Source: Streptomyces phaeochromogenes
GTDB lineage: Bacteria > Actinomycetota > Actinomycetes > Streptomycetales > Streptomycetaceae
Reading direction: 5' to 3'
Assembly (NCBI RefSeq): GCF_001418655.1
Contig: NZ_LIQZ01000187.1
Coordinates: 1-38,142 of the forward strand
DNA: 38,142 nucleotides
Below, in pieces: positions 8,275-16,547 of this stretch. Both the position numbers and the translations under genes were made by a program. The notes below the pieces were generated by a model. The model was not told the origin of the DNA, did not search any database, and saw only the letters and a program-made list of their open reading frames with translations. Every line of letters begins with the position of its first letter. Within the stretch, counting starts at the first letter, position 1.

Positions 8275-8312
8275 AACGGGTGGTGCGGGCGGGAACGGGT
8301 GGTGCGGGCGGG
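8275..8312. repeat. Two perfect tandem copies of a 19-base unit
   Basis: AACGGGTGGTGCGGGCGGG occurs at 8275-8293 and again, exactly, at 8294-8312. The second copy supplies one arm of the terminator hairpin that follows rmdB. Confidence 0.9.
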
Positions 8313-8338
8313 AAAGAAATAACCACCGCCCCGCACCC
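8301..8338. terminator. Hairpin directly after rmdB
   Basis: GGTGCGGGCGG (8301-8311) pairs with CCGCCCCGCACC (8327-8338) with one bulged base. The loop contains AAAGAAATAA, unusually AT-rich for this DNA. The hairpin begins three bases after the rmdB stop. Confidence 0.7.
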
Positions 8339-8340
8339 AA

Positions 8341-10644
8341 CTACTCCTCGGCTGCCGCGGGCAACGCCGCGGGCAAGGCGGCCTTGGGCCGCTGCCACCC
8401 CCGAGACCCGCGCGCCAGCAGCCACGCCGTGGCCTCCTCCGGAGGCATCGCCGCCGCCACGAGCCACCCCTGAACCGCGTCGCACCCGAGATCCCGGAGC
8501 CGCTCCCACGTCTCGTCGTCCTCGACTCCCTCGGCGACGACCACCAGCCCGAGCGAGTGGGCGAGATCGATGGTGCACCGCACGATCTCGGCGTCCTCGG
8601 TGTCCACGGCGAGCCGTGCCACGAAGGACCGGTCGATCTTCAGCTCGCTGACGGGCAGCCGCCGCAGATGCACCAGCGACGAATACCCGGTCCCGAAGTC
8701 GTCGAGCGACATCTTCACGCCGTGCCCGGTCAGCCCGGCCAGGGTGTCCGCGGCGCGCTGCGGGTCCTCGAGCAGCACGTGTTCCGTTATCTCCAGCTGA
8801 AGCGACCCCGCGGGAACTCCGTGCCGAGCGAGCCGCGCGGCGACCGACCCGGCGAACCCGGGTGTGTGCACGTCCCGCGGTGACACGTTGACGGCGACAG
8901 GCACCCGCAGCCCCCGGGCCCGCCACCGCGCCACCTGGGCGAGCGCCGTCTCCAGCACGTACTCGGTGAGATGCGGCATCAGCCCGGACGACTCGGCGAT
9001 GGCTATGAACTCGTCCGGCGGCACCTTCCCGCGCTCGGGATGCACCCACCGTACGAGCGCCTCAAGCCCTGCCACCTGTCCGTCGAAGCGGACCTTGGGC
9101 TGGTAGTGCAGCTCGACGTCTCCCGCGTCGAGCGCCCGCCGCAGGTCTCCCAGCAGCCCGAGCCGGTCGGGGGTGTTGGAGTCCCGCTTGGACTCGTACA
9201 CCTCCACGCCCGTGCGGTCGCGCTTCGCCTGGTACATCGCGACGTCCGCCCGCCGCAGCAGCCCCTCCGCGTCCAGCGCGTGATCGGGGAAGACGGCGAG
9301 CCCGGCACTGGCCTCCAGGACGAGGGTGAGCCCGTCGAGGTCGAGCGGTGACCCGAGCGCGGCCACGAGATTGCGGGCGACCCGCGACGCGGACGTCGTC
9401 GAGTCGACGATGGGCAGTAACACGGCGAACTCGTCCCCGCCGAGCCGCGCGGCCTCCGCTCCGCGCGGCAGCGCCACCCGCAGCCGGTCCGCTATCTGCA
9501 ACAGCAGCCGGTCTCCCGCGAGGTGGCCGAGCGTGTCATTCACGGCCCTGAAGCGATCGAGATCGATCAGCATCAGAGCCGAACGTGCGCCGATTCGTTC
9601 GGCGTCGTCCAGCGCCCGCCAGGTCCGTTCGAGCAGCCACTGCCGGTTGGGCAGTCCGGTGAGGGGGTCACGCAGTTGCTCCTCGGCCCGCGCCCGCGCT
9701 ATCCAGAGCGTTGAGTCGAGAGCGATGAGGGGAACCGAGAAGAGCGGCAGCAGCACGGGGAGGGCGATCGCGACGACGCAGATCAGCGGGGCGATGCCGA
9801 GCAGCGCGACGGCGACCAGCCCCTGTCTGACCAGGGCCGTACGGGCCACGGTCGGCAGTCCGGCCGTACGAGGCGCGTGGAGGTACCAGAGCAGCGCGCG
9901 GGAGACCACGAGATACGCCCCGGCCACCAACACCACCGAAGGAGCCGTGTAAACCGTCCAAGTCTCCGGTTTCCAGGGCGTCTCCACGGACGGCACCCGG
10001 CCGAGCACTGCAAGCACCAGCGCCCCTGCGCCGATGCCGAGGATGTCCACCGCGCCGTGCAGCACGCCCTGCCGCCAGCGATGACGACGGGCTATGCCGA
10101 CGAGGACGACGACCGTGAGGCTGACCATCCCGGCGGGCACCCAGCCGTACAGCAGCAGGACGGCGAGGGTGAGGGCCGCGCCGGAGCCCGTACCGCCCCA
10201 CCAGCGGGAACGGCCGAGCGCGACCAGGTGGCCGACGATGACGCCGACCAGGACCGCGAGCGCCCAGCCGGTGGAGCCGGACGGAAAGAGCGCGTGGTTC
10301 CCGGTGAACGCCCGGTAGAAGCCCGCGCCCAGGACGAACGCGGCCGACGTGATGACCGCCGCGGGCAGCGCGGGCCAGGACATCTGCTTCTCGGACTCGT
10401 GGCCCGGAATGTGGGACGGGGATCCGGGGACGGAGGTGAGGCGGCCCGGGCCGTTCCCGGCCGCCGAGCTGTACTGTCCGGCGGCGCGCACCTGCCCGCC
10501 CGGACGCCCTGCCGGCCGCGCGACCCTGAGGCCCGCTCCGAGCTCCCGGCTTCGCTCCAGCAAGGGGTGCCCCCATCGCCGCACGCCGGTCGCCCAGCGC
10601 GGGCGCAGCCGTGAGTCCGGGGCGGCGCTCTCGGTCGGTTCCAT
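8341..10644 (-). CDS. rmdB: Membrane GGDEF-EAL protein, RmdB-like c-di-GMP phosphodiesterase
   Basis: A 767-residue protein with six or so membrane helices in about residues 90-330, then a GGDEF domain and an EAL domain. GGDEF is intact at residues 402-406, and no RxxD inhibitory site stands in the usual place before it. The EAL domain keeps EAL (528-530), NVSPRD, the DDFGTG loop and KIDRSF, so it should hydrolyse cyclic di-GMP. Gene order beside ligA and gat matches S. coelicolor RmdB (SCO5495, from memory), a phosphodiesterase affecting aerial mycelium and sporulation. Leu409, three residues after the motif, is encoded by TTA (9418-9420), the only in-frame TTA I found in the window, so expression may need the bldA tRNA. 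The ATG at 10644 has GAGAGGGA upstream; Met88 is the alternative start. Residues about 24-35 come from a dispersed repeat. Confidence 0.92.
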   Translation of the reverse strand: MEPTESAAPDSRLRPRWATGVRRWGHPLLERSRELGAGLRVARPAGRPGGQVRAAGQYSSAAGNGPGRLTSVPGSPSHIPGHESEKQMSWPALPAAVITSAAFVLGAGFYRAFTGNHALFPSGSTGWALAVLVGVIVGHLVALGRSRWWGGTGSGAALTLAVLLLYGWVPAGMVSLTVVVLVGIARRHRWRQGVLHGAVDILGIGAGALVLAVLGRVPSVETPWKPETWTVYTAPSVVLVAGAYLVVSRALLWYLHAPRTAGLPTVARTALVRQGLVAVALLGIAPLICVVAIALPVLLPLFSVPLIALDSTLWIARARAEEQLRDPLTGLPNRQWLLERTWRALDDAERIGARSALMLIDLDRFRAVNDTLGHLAGDRLLLQIADRLRVALPRGAEAARLGGDEFAVLLPIVDSTTSASRVARNLVAALGSPLDLDGLTLVLEASAGLAVFPDHALDAEGLLRRADVAMYQAKRDRTGVEVYESKRDSNTPDRLGLLGDLRRALDAGDVELHYQPKVRFDGQVAGLEALVRWVHPERGKVPPDEFIAIAESSGLMPHLTEYVLETALAQVARWRARGLRVPVAVNVSPRDVHTPGFAGSVAARLARHGVPAGSLQLEITEHVLLEDPQRAADTLAGLTGHGVKMSLDDFGTGYSSLVHLRRLPVSELKIDRSFVARLAVDTEDAEIVRCTIDLAHSLGLVVVAEGVEDDETWERLRDLGCDAVQGWLVAAAMPPEEATAWLLARGSRGWQRPKAALPAALPAAAEE
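10540..10574. repeat. Dispersed repeat, copy A (inside the rmdB 5' end)
   Basis: The stretch GAGCTCCCGGCTTCGCTCC followed by AGCAAGGGGTGCCCCCA resembles copy B at 10735-10762. As I remember them, related GAGCTCCC...GGGGTGCCCCC elements are scattered through Streptomyces intergenic DNA. This copy lies within the first 37 codons of rmdB as annotated. Confidence 0.6.
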
Positions 10645-10734
10645 TCCCGTCCCTCTCACAGCCGGCGGTGCCCACGCCACGCGGCCCGATGCCCGACTAA
10701 CCCTCAACGGCACCGCGTCTGATAACCCTTCCCC

Positions 10735-10762
10735 AGAGCTCCCGAAGAGCAGGGGATGCCCC
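10735..10762. repeat. Dispersed repeat, copy B (upstream of rmdB)
   Basis: AGAGCTCCCGAAGAGC followed by AGGGGATGCCCCA shares its two end blocks with copy A, 195 bases away and in the same orientation, with a shorter centre. It sits in the 260-base gap between ligA and rmdB. Confidence 0.55.
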
Positions 10763-10904
10763 AACCGCAGCTGGGCACGGCAGGCGCACACCTCAACAGT
10801 AGGCCGCAGAAGGCTTCCACGGGCAGCGGTCGTCGACGGTTGCCCGAATGCGACCCGGCCACCCGTATGCATCTGGTATGCGCCGAACGGGTGGTCTTCA
10901 ACCG

Positions 10905-13112
10905 CTACTCCTCGATCGGAAGCGCGACTTCGGCCGCCGCCTCCGGTCCTTGTTCGAGCAGGACGGCGAAGCCCTCCTCGTTCAGAACCGGCACTTTGAG
11001 CTGCATCGCCTTGTCGTACTTCGATCCAGGATTGTCACCCACGACAACAAAAGCCGTCTTCTTCGAAACCGAACCGGTCACTTTTGCTCCCCGGCTCTGG
11101 AGTGCCTCTTTCGCTCCGTCGCGGGTGTGATGTTCCAGGGTTCCGGTGACCACGACCGTGAGCCCTTCGAGCGGACGAGGTCCTTCGTCCTCACCGGAGC
11201 TCTCCTCCTCCATGCGGACGCCCGCGGCCTTCCACTTGCGGAGGATCTCCTGGTGCCAGTCCACCGTGAACCACTGCTTCAGGGAAGCGGCGATGGTGGG
11301 TCCGACGCCCTCCACGGCGGCCAGCTCCTCCTCCGTGGCCTGCTGGACGCGGTCGATCGAGCGGAACTCACGGGCCAGGGCCTCGGCCGCGACCGGCCCC
11401 ACGTGCCGGATGGACAGGCCGGTGATGATCCGGGCCAGCGGACGCTCCTTGGCAGCCGCGATGAAGTCCAGCATCGCGAGCGCGTTCTTCTTCGGAGCGC
11501 CCTCCTGGTTGGCGAAGACCGTGGCGATCTTCTCCTCGCCGGTCTTCGGGTCCCGCTTGGGCAGTCCGCTGTCCTGGTCGAGGACGTACGCCTTGATGGG
11601 CAGCAACTGCTCGATGGTGAGGTCGAAGAGGTCGCCCTCGTCCCTCAGGGGCGGCTCGGCGGGCTCCAGGGGCTTGGTGAGCGCGGCGGCGGCGACGTAA
11701 CCGAAGTTCTCGATGTCCAGGCACTTGCGACCGCCGAGGTAGAAGAGGCGCTCGCGCAACTGGGCGGGGCAGGTCTGGCCGTTCGGGCAGCGGAGGTCGA
11801 TGTCGCCCTCCTTCGCGGGCGCCAGCGGGGTGCCGCACTCGGGGCACTCGGCGGGCATCACGAACTCCCGCTCGCTGCCGTCCCGCAGGTCGACGACCGG
11901 GCCGAGGATCTCCGGGATGACGTCACCTGCCTTGCGGAGCACCACGGTGTCGCCGATCAGGACGCCCTTGGCCTTCACCACGTCCTGGTTGTGCAGCGTG
12001 GCGAACTCGACCTCGGAGCCGGCCACCGTGACGGGCTCCACCTGCGCGTACGGAGTGACGCGGCCCGTGCGGCCCACGCCCACGCGGATGTTGACCAGCT
12101 TGGTGTTGACCTCCTCAGGCGCGTACTTCCAGGCGATCGCCCAGCGGGGCGCGCGGGAGGTCGAGCCGAGGCGGCCCTGGAGGGGGATCTCGTCGAGCTT
12201 GACGACGACGCCGTCGATCTCGTGCTCCACGGAGTGGCGGTTCTCTCCGTAGAAGGCGATGAACTCCCGTACGCCGTCCAGGTCGTCGACCACCTTGCCG
12301 TAGCGGGTCGTCGGCAGGCCCCACGCGTGCAGCAGTTCGTACGCCTGCGAGAGGCGGCTCATGCCGTCGAAGCCCTCCAGGGCGCCGATGCCGTGGACGA
12401 CCATGTGCAGCGGCCGGGTCGCGGTGATGCGGGGGTCCTTCTGGCGGAGTGAACCCGCCGCCGCGTTGCGCGGGTTGGCGAAGGGCTTGTCACCCGCCTC
12501 CACCAGACGGGCGTTGAGCTCCTCGAACTTCTCCATCGGGAAGTAGACCTCGCCGCGGATCTCCACGAGGTCCGGGATGCGGTCGCCGTGGAGGCGGTCG
12601 GGGATCTCCGTGATCGTACGGACGTTGGGCGTGATGTCCTCGCCGGTGCGGCCGTCGCCGCGGGTCGCCGCGCGGGTGAGACGGCCGTGCTCGTACGTGA
12701 GGTTGACCGCGAGGCCGTCGACCTTCAGCTCGCACAGGAAGTGGTACGTGGACGTGCCGATGTCCTTGGCGACGCGGTCCGCCCAGCCGGCCAGCTCCTC
12801 GTCGTCGAAGGCGTTGTCGAGGGAGAGCATGCGCGAGCGGTGCTGGACGGCCGTGAACTCCGTCTCGTACGCCCCCGCGACCTTCTGGGTCGGTGAGTCG
12901 GGGGTGCGCAGCTCGGGGTATTCGTCCTCCAACGCCTCCAGGGCGCGCAGGAGTCTGTCGAAGTCGGCGTCGCTGACGACCGGCGCGTCCTTCACGTAGT
13001 ACCGGAAGCGGTGCTCCTCGATCTGCTCAGCGAGCTGCGCGTGCTTCTCCCGAGCCTCGGCGGGCACGGGCCCCGCAGCCGAGGCCAATTGTGCGTCCTT
13101 GTCGCCGGCCAC
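10905..13112 (-). CDS. ligA: NAD+-dependent DNA ligase
   Basis: LigA seals nicks in duplex DNA during replication and repair, using NAD+ as the AMP donor. The adenylated lysine is Lys130 in CELKVDGLAV. The N-terminal NAD+-binding Ia domain carries HRFRYYVKDAPVVSDADFD. A four-cysteine zinc finger (CPECGTP...CPNGQTCPAQL), helix-hairpin-helix repeats and a C-terminal BRCT domain (GLTVVVTGTLE...) follow in the usual order. At 735 residues it has normal actinobacterial length. The start is GTG at 13112 with GGGAGG eight bases upstream. It lies 15 bases downstream of the MetE-like gene and is probably co-transcribed with it. Confidence 0.97.
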   Translation of the reverse strand: MAGDKDAQLASAAGPVPAEAREKHAQLAEQIEEHRFRYYVKDAPVVSDADFDRLLRALEALEDEYPELRTPDSPTQKVAGAYETEFTAVQHRSRMLSLDNAFDDEELAGWADRVAKDIGTSTYHFLCELKVDGLAVNLTYEHGRLTRAATRGDGRTGEDITPNVRTITEIPDRLHGDRIPDLVEIRGEVYFPMEKFEELNARLVEAGDKPFANPRNAAAGSLRQKDPRITATRPLHMVVHGIGALEGFDGMSRLSQAYELLHAWGLPTTRYGKVVDDLDGVREFIAFYGENRHSVEHEIDGVVVKLDEIPLQGRLGSTSRAPRWAIAWKYAPEEVNTKLVNIRVGVGRTGRVTPYAQVEPVTVAGSEVEFATLHNQDVVKAKGVLIGDTVVLRKAGDVIPEILGPVVDLRDGSEREFVMPAECPECGTPLAPAKEGDIDLRCPNGQTCPAQLRERLFYLGGRKCLDIENFGYVAAAALTKPLEPAEPPLRDEGDLFDLTIEQLLPIKAYVLDQDSGLPKRDPKTGEEKIATVFANQEGAPKKNALAMLDFIAAAKERPLARIITGLSIRHVGPVAAEALAREFRSIDRVQQATEEELAAVEGVGPTIAASLKQWFTVDWHQEILRKWKAAGVRMEEESSGEDEGPRPLEGLTVVVTGTLEHHTRDGAKEALQSRGAKVTGSVSKKTAFVVVGDNPGSKYDKAMQLKVPVLNEEGFAVLLEQGPEAAAEVALPIEE

Positions 13113-13127
13113 CGTGTCGTCCTCCCG

Positions 13128-14147
13128 TTACTCTGGGTTGTCCGCGAGGGATCTCGCCGCCCGGGCGCAGTGGGCGAGTGCCCGGCGCGCGTACTCGGGG
13201 GAAGCGCCCGCGAGTCCGCACGACGGGGTGAGGGTGACCGCGTCCGTGAGAAGCCCCGGATTCAGTCCCAGCCTGCGCCACAGCGTCCTGACACCCATGA
13301 CGCTACCGGCAGGGTCTGACAATGCGGCATCCGTCCCCGGGACGACACCGGCGAAGAGCTTGGTCCCCCCTTCCACCGCTTCCCCGATCGTGTCGTCGTC
13401 ACGCTCGGTGAGGAGAGAGAAGTCGAAGGAGACGGCGCTCGCTCCGGCTCTGCGCAGCAGCGCGAACGGGACGTCGGGGGCGCACGAGTGCACGACGACC
13501 GGGCCGCCGGCCTGTACTGAGACGACGTCCCGCAGTGTGGCCTCGACGAGCTGCCGGTCGACGGCCCGGTGGGTGCGGTAGCCGCTCGCGGACCTCACCC
13601 GGCCGCTCAGTACGGCGAACAGGGACGGTTCGTCGAGCTGCAGGACGACGTCGGCGCCGGGCACGCGACGGCGTACCTCGGCGAGGTGTTCGCGCAGGCC
13701 CTCGGCGAGCGATCCGGCGAGGTCGCGGCAGGCGCCGGGGTCGGAGAGCGCCACCTCGCCGTTGTGCAGTTCCAGCGCGGCGGCGAGCGTCCAGGGGCCG
13801 ACGGCCTGGACCTTCAGCGGGCCCTGGTAGCCCTGGGTGAACTCCTCCATGGCGTCGAGGTCTTCGCCGAGCCAGGACCTGGCCCGCCTGGTGTCCCGCC
13901 CCGGCCGGTCCCCGAGCCGCCAGCCGCTGGGCTCCACGCGCGCGTACAACTCGGCGAGCATCCCGGCGGTCCGCCCGATCATGTCGGCGCCGGGGCCCCG
14001 CGCGGGCAGTTCCGCCAGGAACGGCATGCCCGTCTCGGGGCCCTCGAAGGTCCCGGCCACGGTCTTGGCGGCCTCCCGGGCGTCCCCGCCCGGCATCGAC
14101 CCGACACCGGTCGCGGGGCCGGGCCTGAACTCGCTGTTTTCGCTCAC
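13128..14147 (-). CDS. MetE-core (cobalamin-independent methionine synthase C-terminal type) protein
   Basis: This 339-residue protein has only the catalytic barrel of the MetE/uroporphyrinogen decarboxylase superfamily. The zinc ligands of MetE appear conserved as His220 and Cys222 (VVHSCAPD), Glu173 (QLDEPSL) and Cys310 (LTPSCGLAG), so it probably binds a thiol through zinc and transfers a methyl group. It lacks the N-terminal half of full MetE, which binds folate, so the methyl donor is uncertain. Short core-MetE proteins in other organisms are thought to use methylated corrinoid proteins. Databases usually label it methionine synthase. It shares a transcript with ligA, 15 bases away, with no obvious functional link. 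Confidence 0.85.
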   Translation of the reverse strand: MSENSEFRPGPATGVGSMPGGDAREAAKTVAGTFEGPETGMPFLAELPARGPGADMIGRTAGMLAELYARVEPSGWRLGDRPGRDTRRARSWLGEDLDAMEEFTQGYQGPLKVQAVGPWTLAAALELHNGEVALSDPGACRDLAGSLAEGLREHLAEVRRRVPGADVVLQLDEPSLFAVLSGRVRSASGYRTHRAVDRQLVEATLRDVVSVQAGGPVVVHSCAPDVPFALLRRAGASAVSFDFSLLTERDDDTIGEAVEGGTKLFAGVVPGTDAALSDPAGSVMGVRTLWRRLGLNPGLLTDAVTLTPSCGLAGASPEYARRALAHCARAARSLADNPE

Positions 14148-14212
14148 CCGGGCAGCCTACGGAATGCCCGCGGAACGGGACGCCACAGTCCGTGTACGAG
14201 CTCGGGTCCCGG

Positions 14213-14902
14213 TCAGCGGCCGGGGCGTACCGTCATGTCGTTGATCTCCGCGTCCCGGGGCAGGTCGAGGGCCATGAGGATGCTCGTCGCGACGGACTCG
14301 GGGTCGATCCACTTCGAGGCGTCGTACTCCTTGCCCTCCTGCTGGTGGACCTTGGCCTGCATGGGGCTCGCGGTGCGGCCGGGGTAGACGGTCGTGACGC
14401 GGACGCCGTTCGCGTGCTCCTCGTTGCGCAGGGAGTCGGCGAGGGCCTTCAGGCCGTGCTTGGAGGCTGCGTACGCGGACCAGCCGGCGGAGGCGCTGAG
14501 GCCGGCGCCGGAGTTGACGAAGATCACATGGCCCTGGGTGACGCGGAGTTGGGGCAGGAAGTGGCGGGTCAGCTCGGCGGGCGCGATCAGGTTCACGTCG
14601 AGCTGGTGGCGCCACGTCTTGGGGGTCAGCTCGCCGACCGGGCCGAGGTCGACGACACCCGCGATGTGCATCAGCGAGTCGATCCGGTCGGGCAGCGTCT
14701 GGTGCGAGAACGCCCAGGAGAGCCGGTCCGGGTCCGAGAGGTCACCGACCAGGGTCCGGGACCCGGGGAACTCGGCGGCCAGCTCCTTCGCGCGGCCCGC
14801 GTCGCGCGCGTGCAGGACGAGTTCGTCCCCGCGCGCGTGGAGGCGGCGGGCTACGGCCGCGCCGATGCCGGAACCGGCCCCGGTGATCAGATGAGTAGGC
14901 AT
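14213..14902 (-). CDS. Short-chain dehydrogenase/reductase (SDR)
   Basis: A 229-residue classical SDR. The Rossmann nucleotide loop is GAGSGIG near the N-terminus. The usual NNAG block appears as MHIAG, and the catalytic Ser-Tyr-Lys set is in NSGAGLSASAGWSAYAASK. The conserved PG after the last strand is present in YPGRTAS. It should interconvert an alcohol and a carbonyl using NAD(P)H; arginines after the second strand (ARDAGRAKEL) hint at NADP. The substrate is unknown. ATG 14902 is used; ATG 14911 is three codons upstream, and neither has a good SD. Confidence 0.9.
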   Translation of the reverse strand: MPTHLITGAGSGIGAAVARRLHARGDELVLHARDAGRAKELAAEFPGSRTLVGDLSDPDRLSWAFSHQTLPDRIDSLMHIAGVVDLGPVGELTPKTWRHQLDVNLIAPAELTRHFLPQLRVTQGHVIFVNSGAGLSASAGWSAYAASKHGLKALADSLRNEEHANGVRVTTVYPGRTASPMQAKVHQQEGKEYDASKWIDPESVATSILMALDLPRDAEINDMTVRPGR

Positions 14903-14984
14903 GCCCGCCATGCTCGCACGCGCCTGTCCCTCCCCCGCCGGGCCCTACGGCCGCTGTCCCGGGCGCGCTGTGCGCCCTGGCGGC

Positions 14985-15524
14985 TCACTGCGTGCCCTGG
15001 CTCTCCTCCAGGTAGGCCAGCGCCCCGACGGGCTCCTCGGCGAAGAACACGAGCTCCGTGAGGGGCAGCGGCAGGAAGCCCTCGTCCTCCATGCGGCGGA
15101 ACTGCTCCTTCAGGCCGTCGTAGAAGCCCGCGGTGTTGAGCAGCACGACCGGCTTGTCGGTGTGCCCGTGCTTCTTCAGCTCCAGGATCTCCGTCGCCTC
15201 GTCGAGCGTGCCCGTGCCGCCGACCATGATCACTACGGCGTCGGCCCTCTCCAGGAGCAGGGCCTTGCGCTCGGCGAGGTCGCCCGCGATGACCATCTCG
15301 TCGGCCCCCGGGCGCGCCTTGGCCGCCAGGAACTCCACGGAGACGCCCAGCAGCCGTCCTCCGGCCTCCTGCACACCGTCGGCGACGACCTTCATGAGCC
15401 CGACGTCCGAACCGCCCCACACCAGCGTGTGCCCGCCCTTGCCGAGCAGTTCGGCGAACTCGCGGGCGGGGCGGGTATAGCGCTCGTCGAGGTCGGCGGC
15501 CGAGAGGAAGACGCAGATATTCAT
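14985..15524 (-). CDS. LOG-family protein (Lonely Guy-like)
   Basis: A 179-residue Rossmann-like protein of the LOG/TIGR00730 family. Well studied members release free cytokinin bases from nucleoside 5'-monophosphates; the role in most bacteria is open. The phosphate-binding motif PGGxGTxxE is present as VGGTGTLDE (residues 101-109), so Gly, Thr and Glu109 are kept but the leading Pro is Val. The early GGGxxGLMG motif reads GGSDVGLMK. These changes suggest a diverged substrate or activity. GGAG lies just before the ATG. The methyltransferase gene is 88 bases upstream on the same strand and a tandem repeat fills the gap. Confidence 0.85.
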   Translation of the reverse strand: MNICVFLSAADLDERYTRPAREFAELLGKGGHTLVWGGSDVGLMKVVADGVQEAGGRLLGVSVEFLAAKARPGADEMVIAGDLAERKALLLERADAVVIMVGGTGTLDEATEILELKKHGHTDKPVVLLNTAGFYDGLKEQFRRMEDEGFLPLPLTELVFFAEEPVGALAYLEESQGTQ

Positions 15525-15543
15525 GGCTCCACGCTACGACCCG

Positions 15544-15657
15544 GCACCGACATCACGAGCCGGATCCCACGTCACGGGCCTGATCCCGGATCACTGGCCG
15601 GATCCGACGTCACTAGAGGGCTCCCGGATCACTGGCCGGATCCGGCATCGCCGTCAC
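15544..15657. repeat. 19-base-period tandem repeat at the 3' end of the methyltransferase gene
   Basis: GATCC or a close variant recurs exactly every 19 bases at 15563, 15582, 15601, 15620 (GCTCC) and 15639, with a weaker unit at 15544. Units alternate between a type with CACGTCAC or GACGTCAC and a type with CCGGATCACTGGCCG, giving a 38-base higher-order period; a 22-base stretch is repeated perfectly at 15585-15606 and 15623-15644. The right part encodes the last codons of the methyltransferase (DPASDPGAL). Confidence 0.85.
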
Positions 15658-16422
15658 CCGCATCCTCGACTGGCGGTGCGGCAGGGCCTCCCAGTCGTCC
15701 ATGAAGCGGGCCGACAGGCCGTGGGTCGCGGCGAGCTCGACGAGGGTCTCCGTGCGGTAGTAGAAGTCCTCGTGCAGGACCTGGTGTTCCCTGCCCTCGG
15801 TCCGGTCGAAGGTGAAGTCGAAGAAGCCGCCGGGCGCGAGGATCCGGCCGACGTGCGCGAAGCACTCCTCGATGAGGTGCGGCGGCGAGTGCGAGAACAC
15901 ACTGTGCGCGTGCACCACGTCGAAGTGCGCGTCCGGCAGGAACGCGAACGTCAGGTCGTCGGTGAGCGTCAGATGCGGCAGCCGGTCCTGCAGCCCCTCC
16001 CGTACGAGGGTGTCCTGGGCCGCGATGAGGATGTCCGGCGAGATGTCGATCCCGTAGTAGTGGCCGCTCTCCAGGTGGTCGATGAACAGCCGCCCGGCGC
16101 GCAGGTTCCCGCAGCCGATCTCCAGCATCCGGTGCTCCGGCTTCAGCCCGTGCCCCACCAGGTAGTCGAACTGCATCCGGCCGATCTGTGTCCACCGGTC
16201 GCGTGACGGGTTGTGCCCGACCGCCGACTCGGCGCCGCGCGCGGTGTCCGAGGCCATCACGGCCCGGTAGTACGCGATGTGGTCGTGGCCGTACCGCAGC
16301 CGCAGCCAGGCGTCACGCGTGACCCGGCGCGCGTGCGCGGGGACCCTCTCGGGATACCGCAGGGCGTATCGCACCTGGTGGGCGAGGGTCGTGCGGTTGC
16401 GGGTCAGGCGCGTGGCTCCCAT
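15613..16422 (-). CDS. SAM-dependent class I methyltransferase
   Basis: A 269-residue protein with a typical SAM-binding fold: motif I is LEIGCGNLRAG (residues 100-110), the acidic end of the next strand is YYGIDIS, and motif IV is FDVVHAHSVFSH. An N-terminal basic helical region of about 75 residues (HQVRYALRYPERVPAHARRV) precedes the fold. The substrate cannot be inferred. The ATG at 16422 has a strong GGAGGAGG five bases upstream. The last ten codons lie in a tandem repeat, so the C-terminus (DPASDPGAL) probably varies between strains. It is divergent from the DUF427 gene across a 125-base gap. Confidence 0.88.
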   Translation of the reverse strand: MGATRLTRNRTTLAHQVRYALRYPERVPAHARRVTRDAWLRLRYGHDHIAYYRAVMASDTARGAESAVGHNPSRDRWTQIGRMQFDYLVGHGLKPEHRMLEIGCGNLRAGRLFIDHLESGHYYGIDISPDILIAAQDTLVREGLQDRLPHLTLTDDLTFAFLPDAHFDVVHAHSVFSHSPPHLIEECFAHVGRILAPGGFFDFTFDRTEGREHQVLHEDFYYRTETLVELAATHGLSARFMDDWEALPHRQSRMRVTAMPDPASDPGAL

Positions 16423-16547
16423 GAGGACCTCCTCCGGAGAGCAGTCAGAGAGAAGAGACGGACGAAAAGCCGGGGACGAAGGGGAAGAACACGACAGCAG
16501 CCTGCGCTGTAGCGGACGAGACCGCTACCTGAGGAGGCCGAAAAGCC

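Noticed and set aside
8275..8312. Two-copy 19-base repeat considered as a CRISPR remnant
   Set aside because: The copies are directly adjacent with no spacer, and no cas gene is present.
8077..8322. 81-codon plus-strand frame upstream of gatC
   Set aside because: Weak third-position bias, no SD, and it runs into the tandem repeat and rmdB terminator.
8341..10872. GGDEF domain as an active, product-inhibited diguanylate cyclase
   Set aside because: GGDEF is intact but no RxxD inhibitory site is in place. RmdB-type proteins are known as phosphodiesterases and the EAL residues are complete, so cyclase activity is not claimed.
15544..15657. Regular 19-base array considered as an iteron origin or a CRISPR
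   Set aside because: No replication initiator gene or DnaA-box cluster nearby, units have no spacers, and the array overlaps a coding end.
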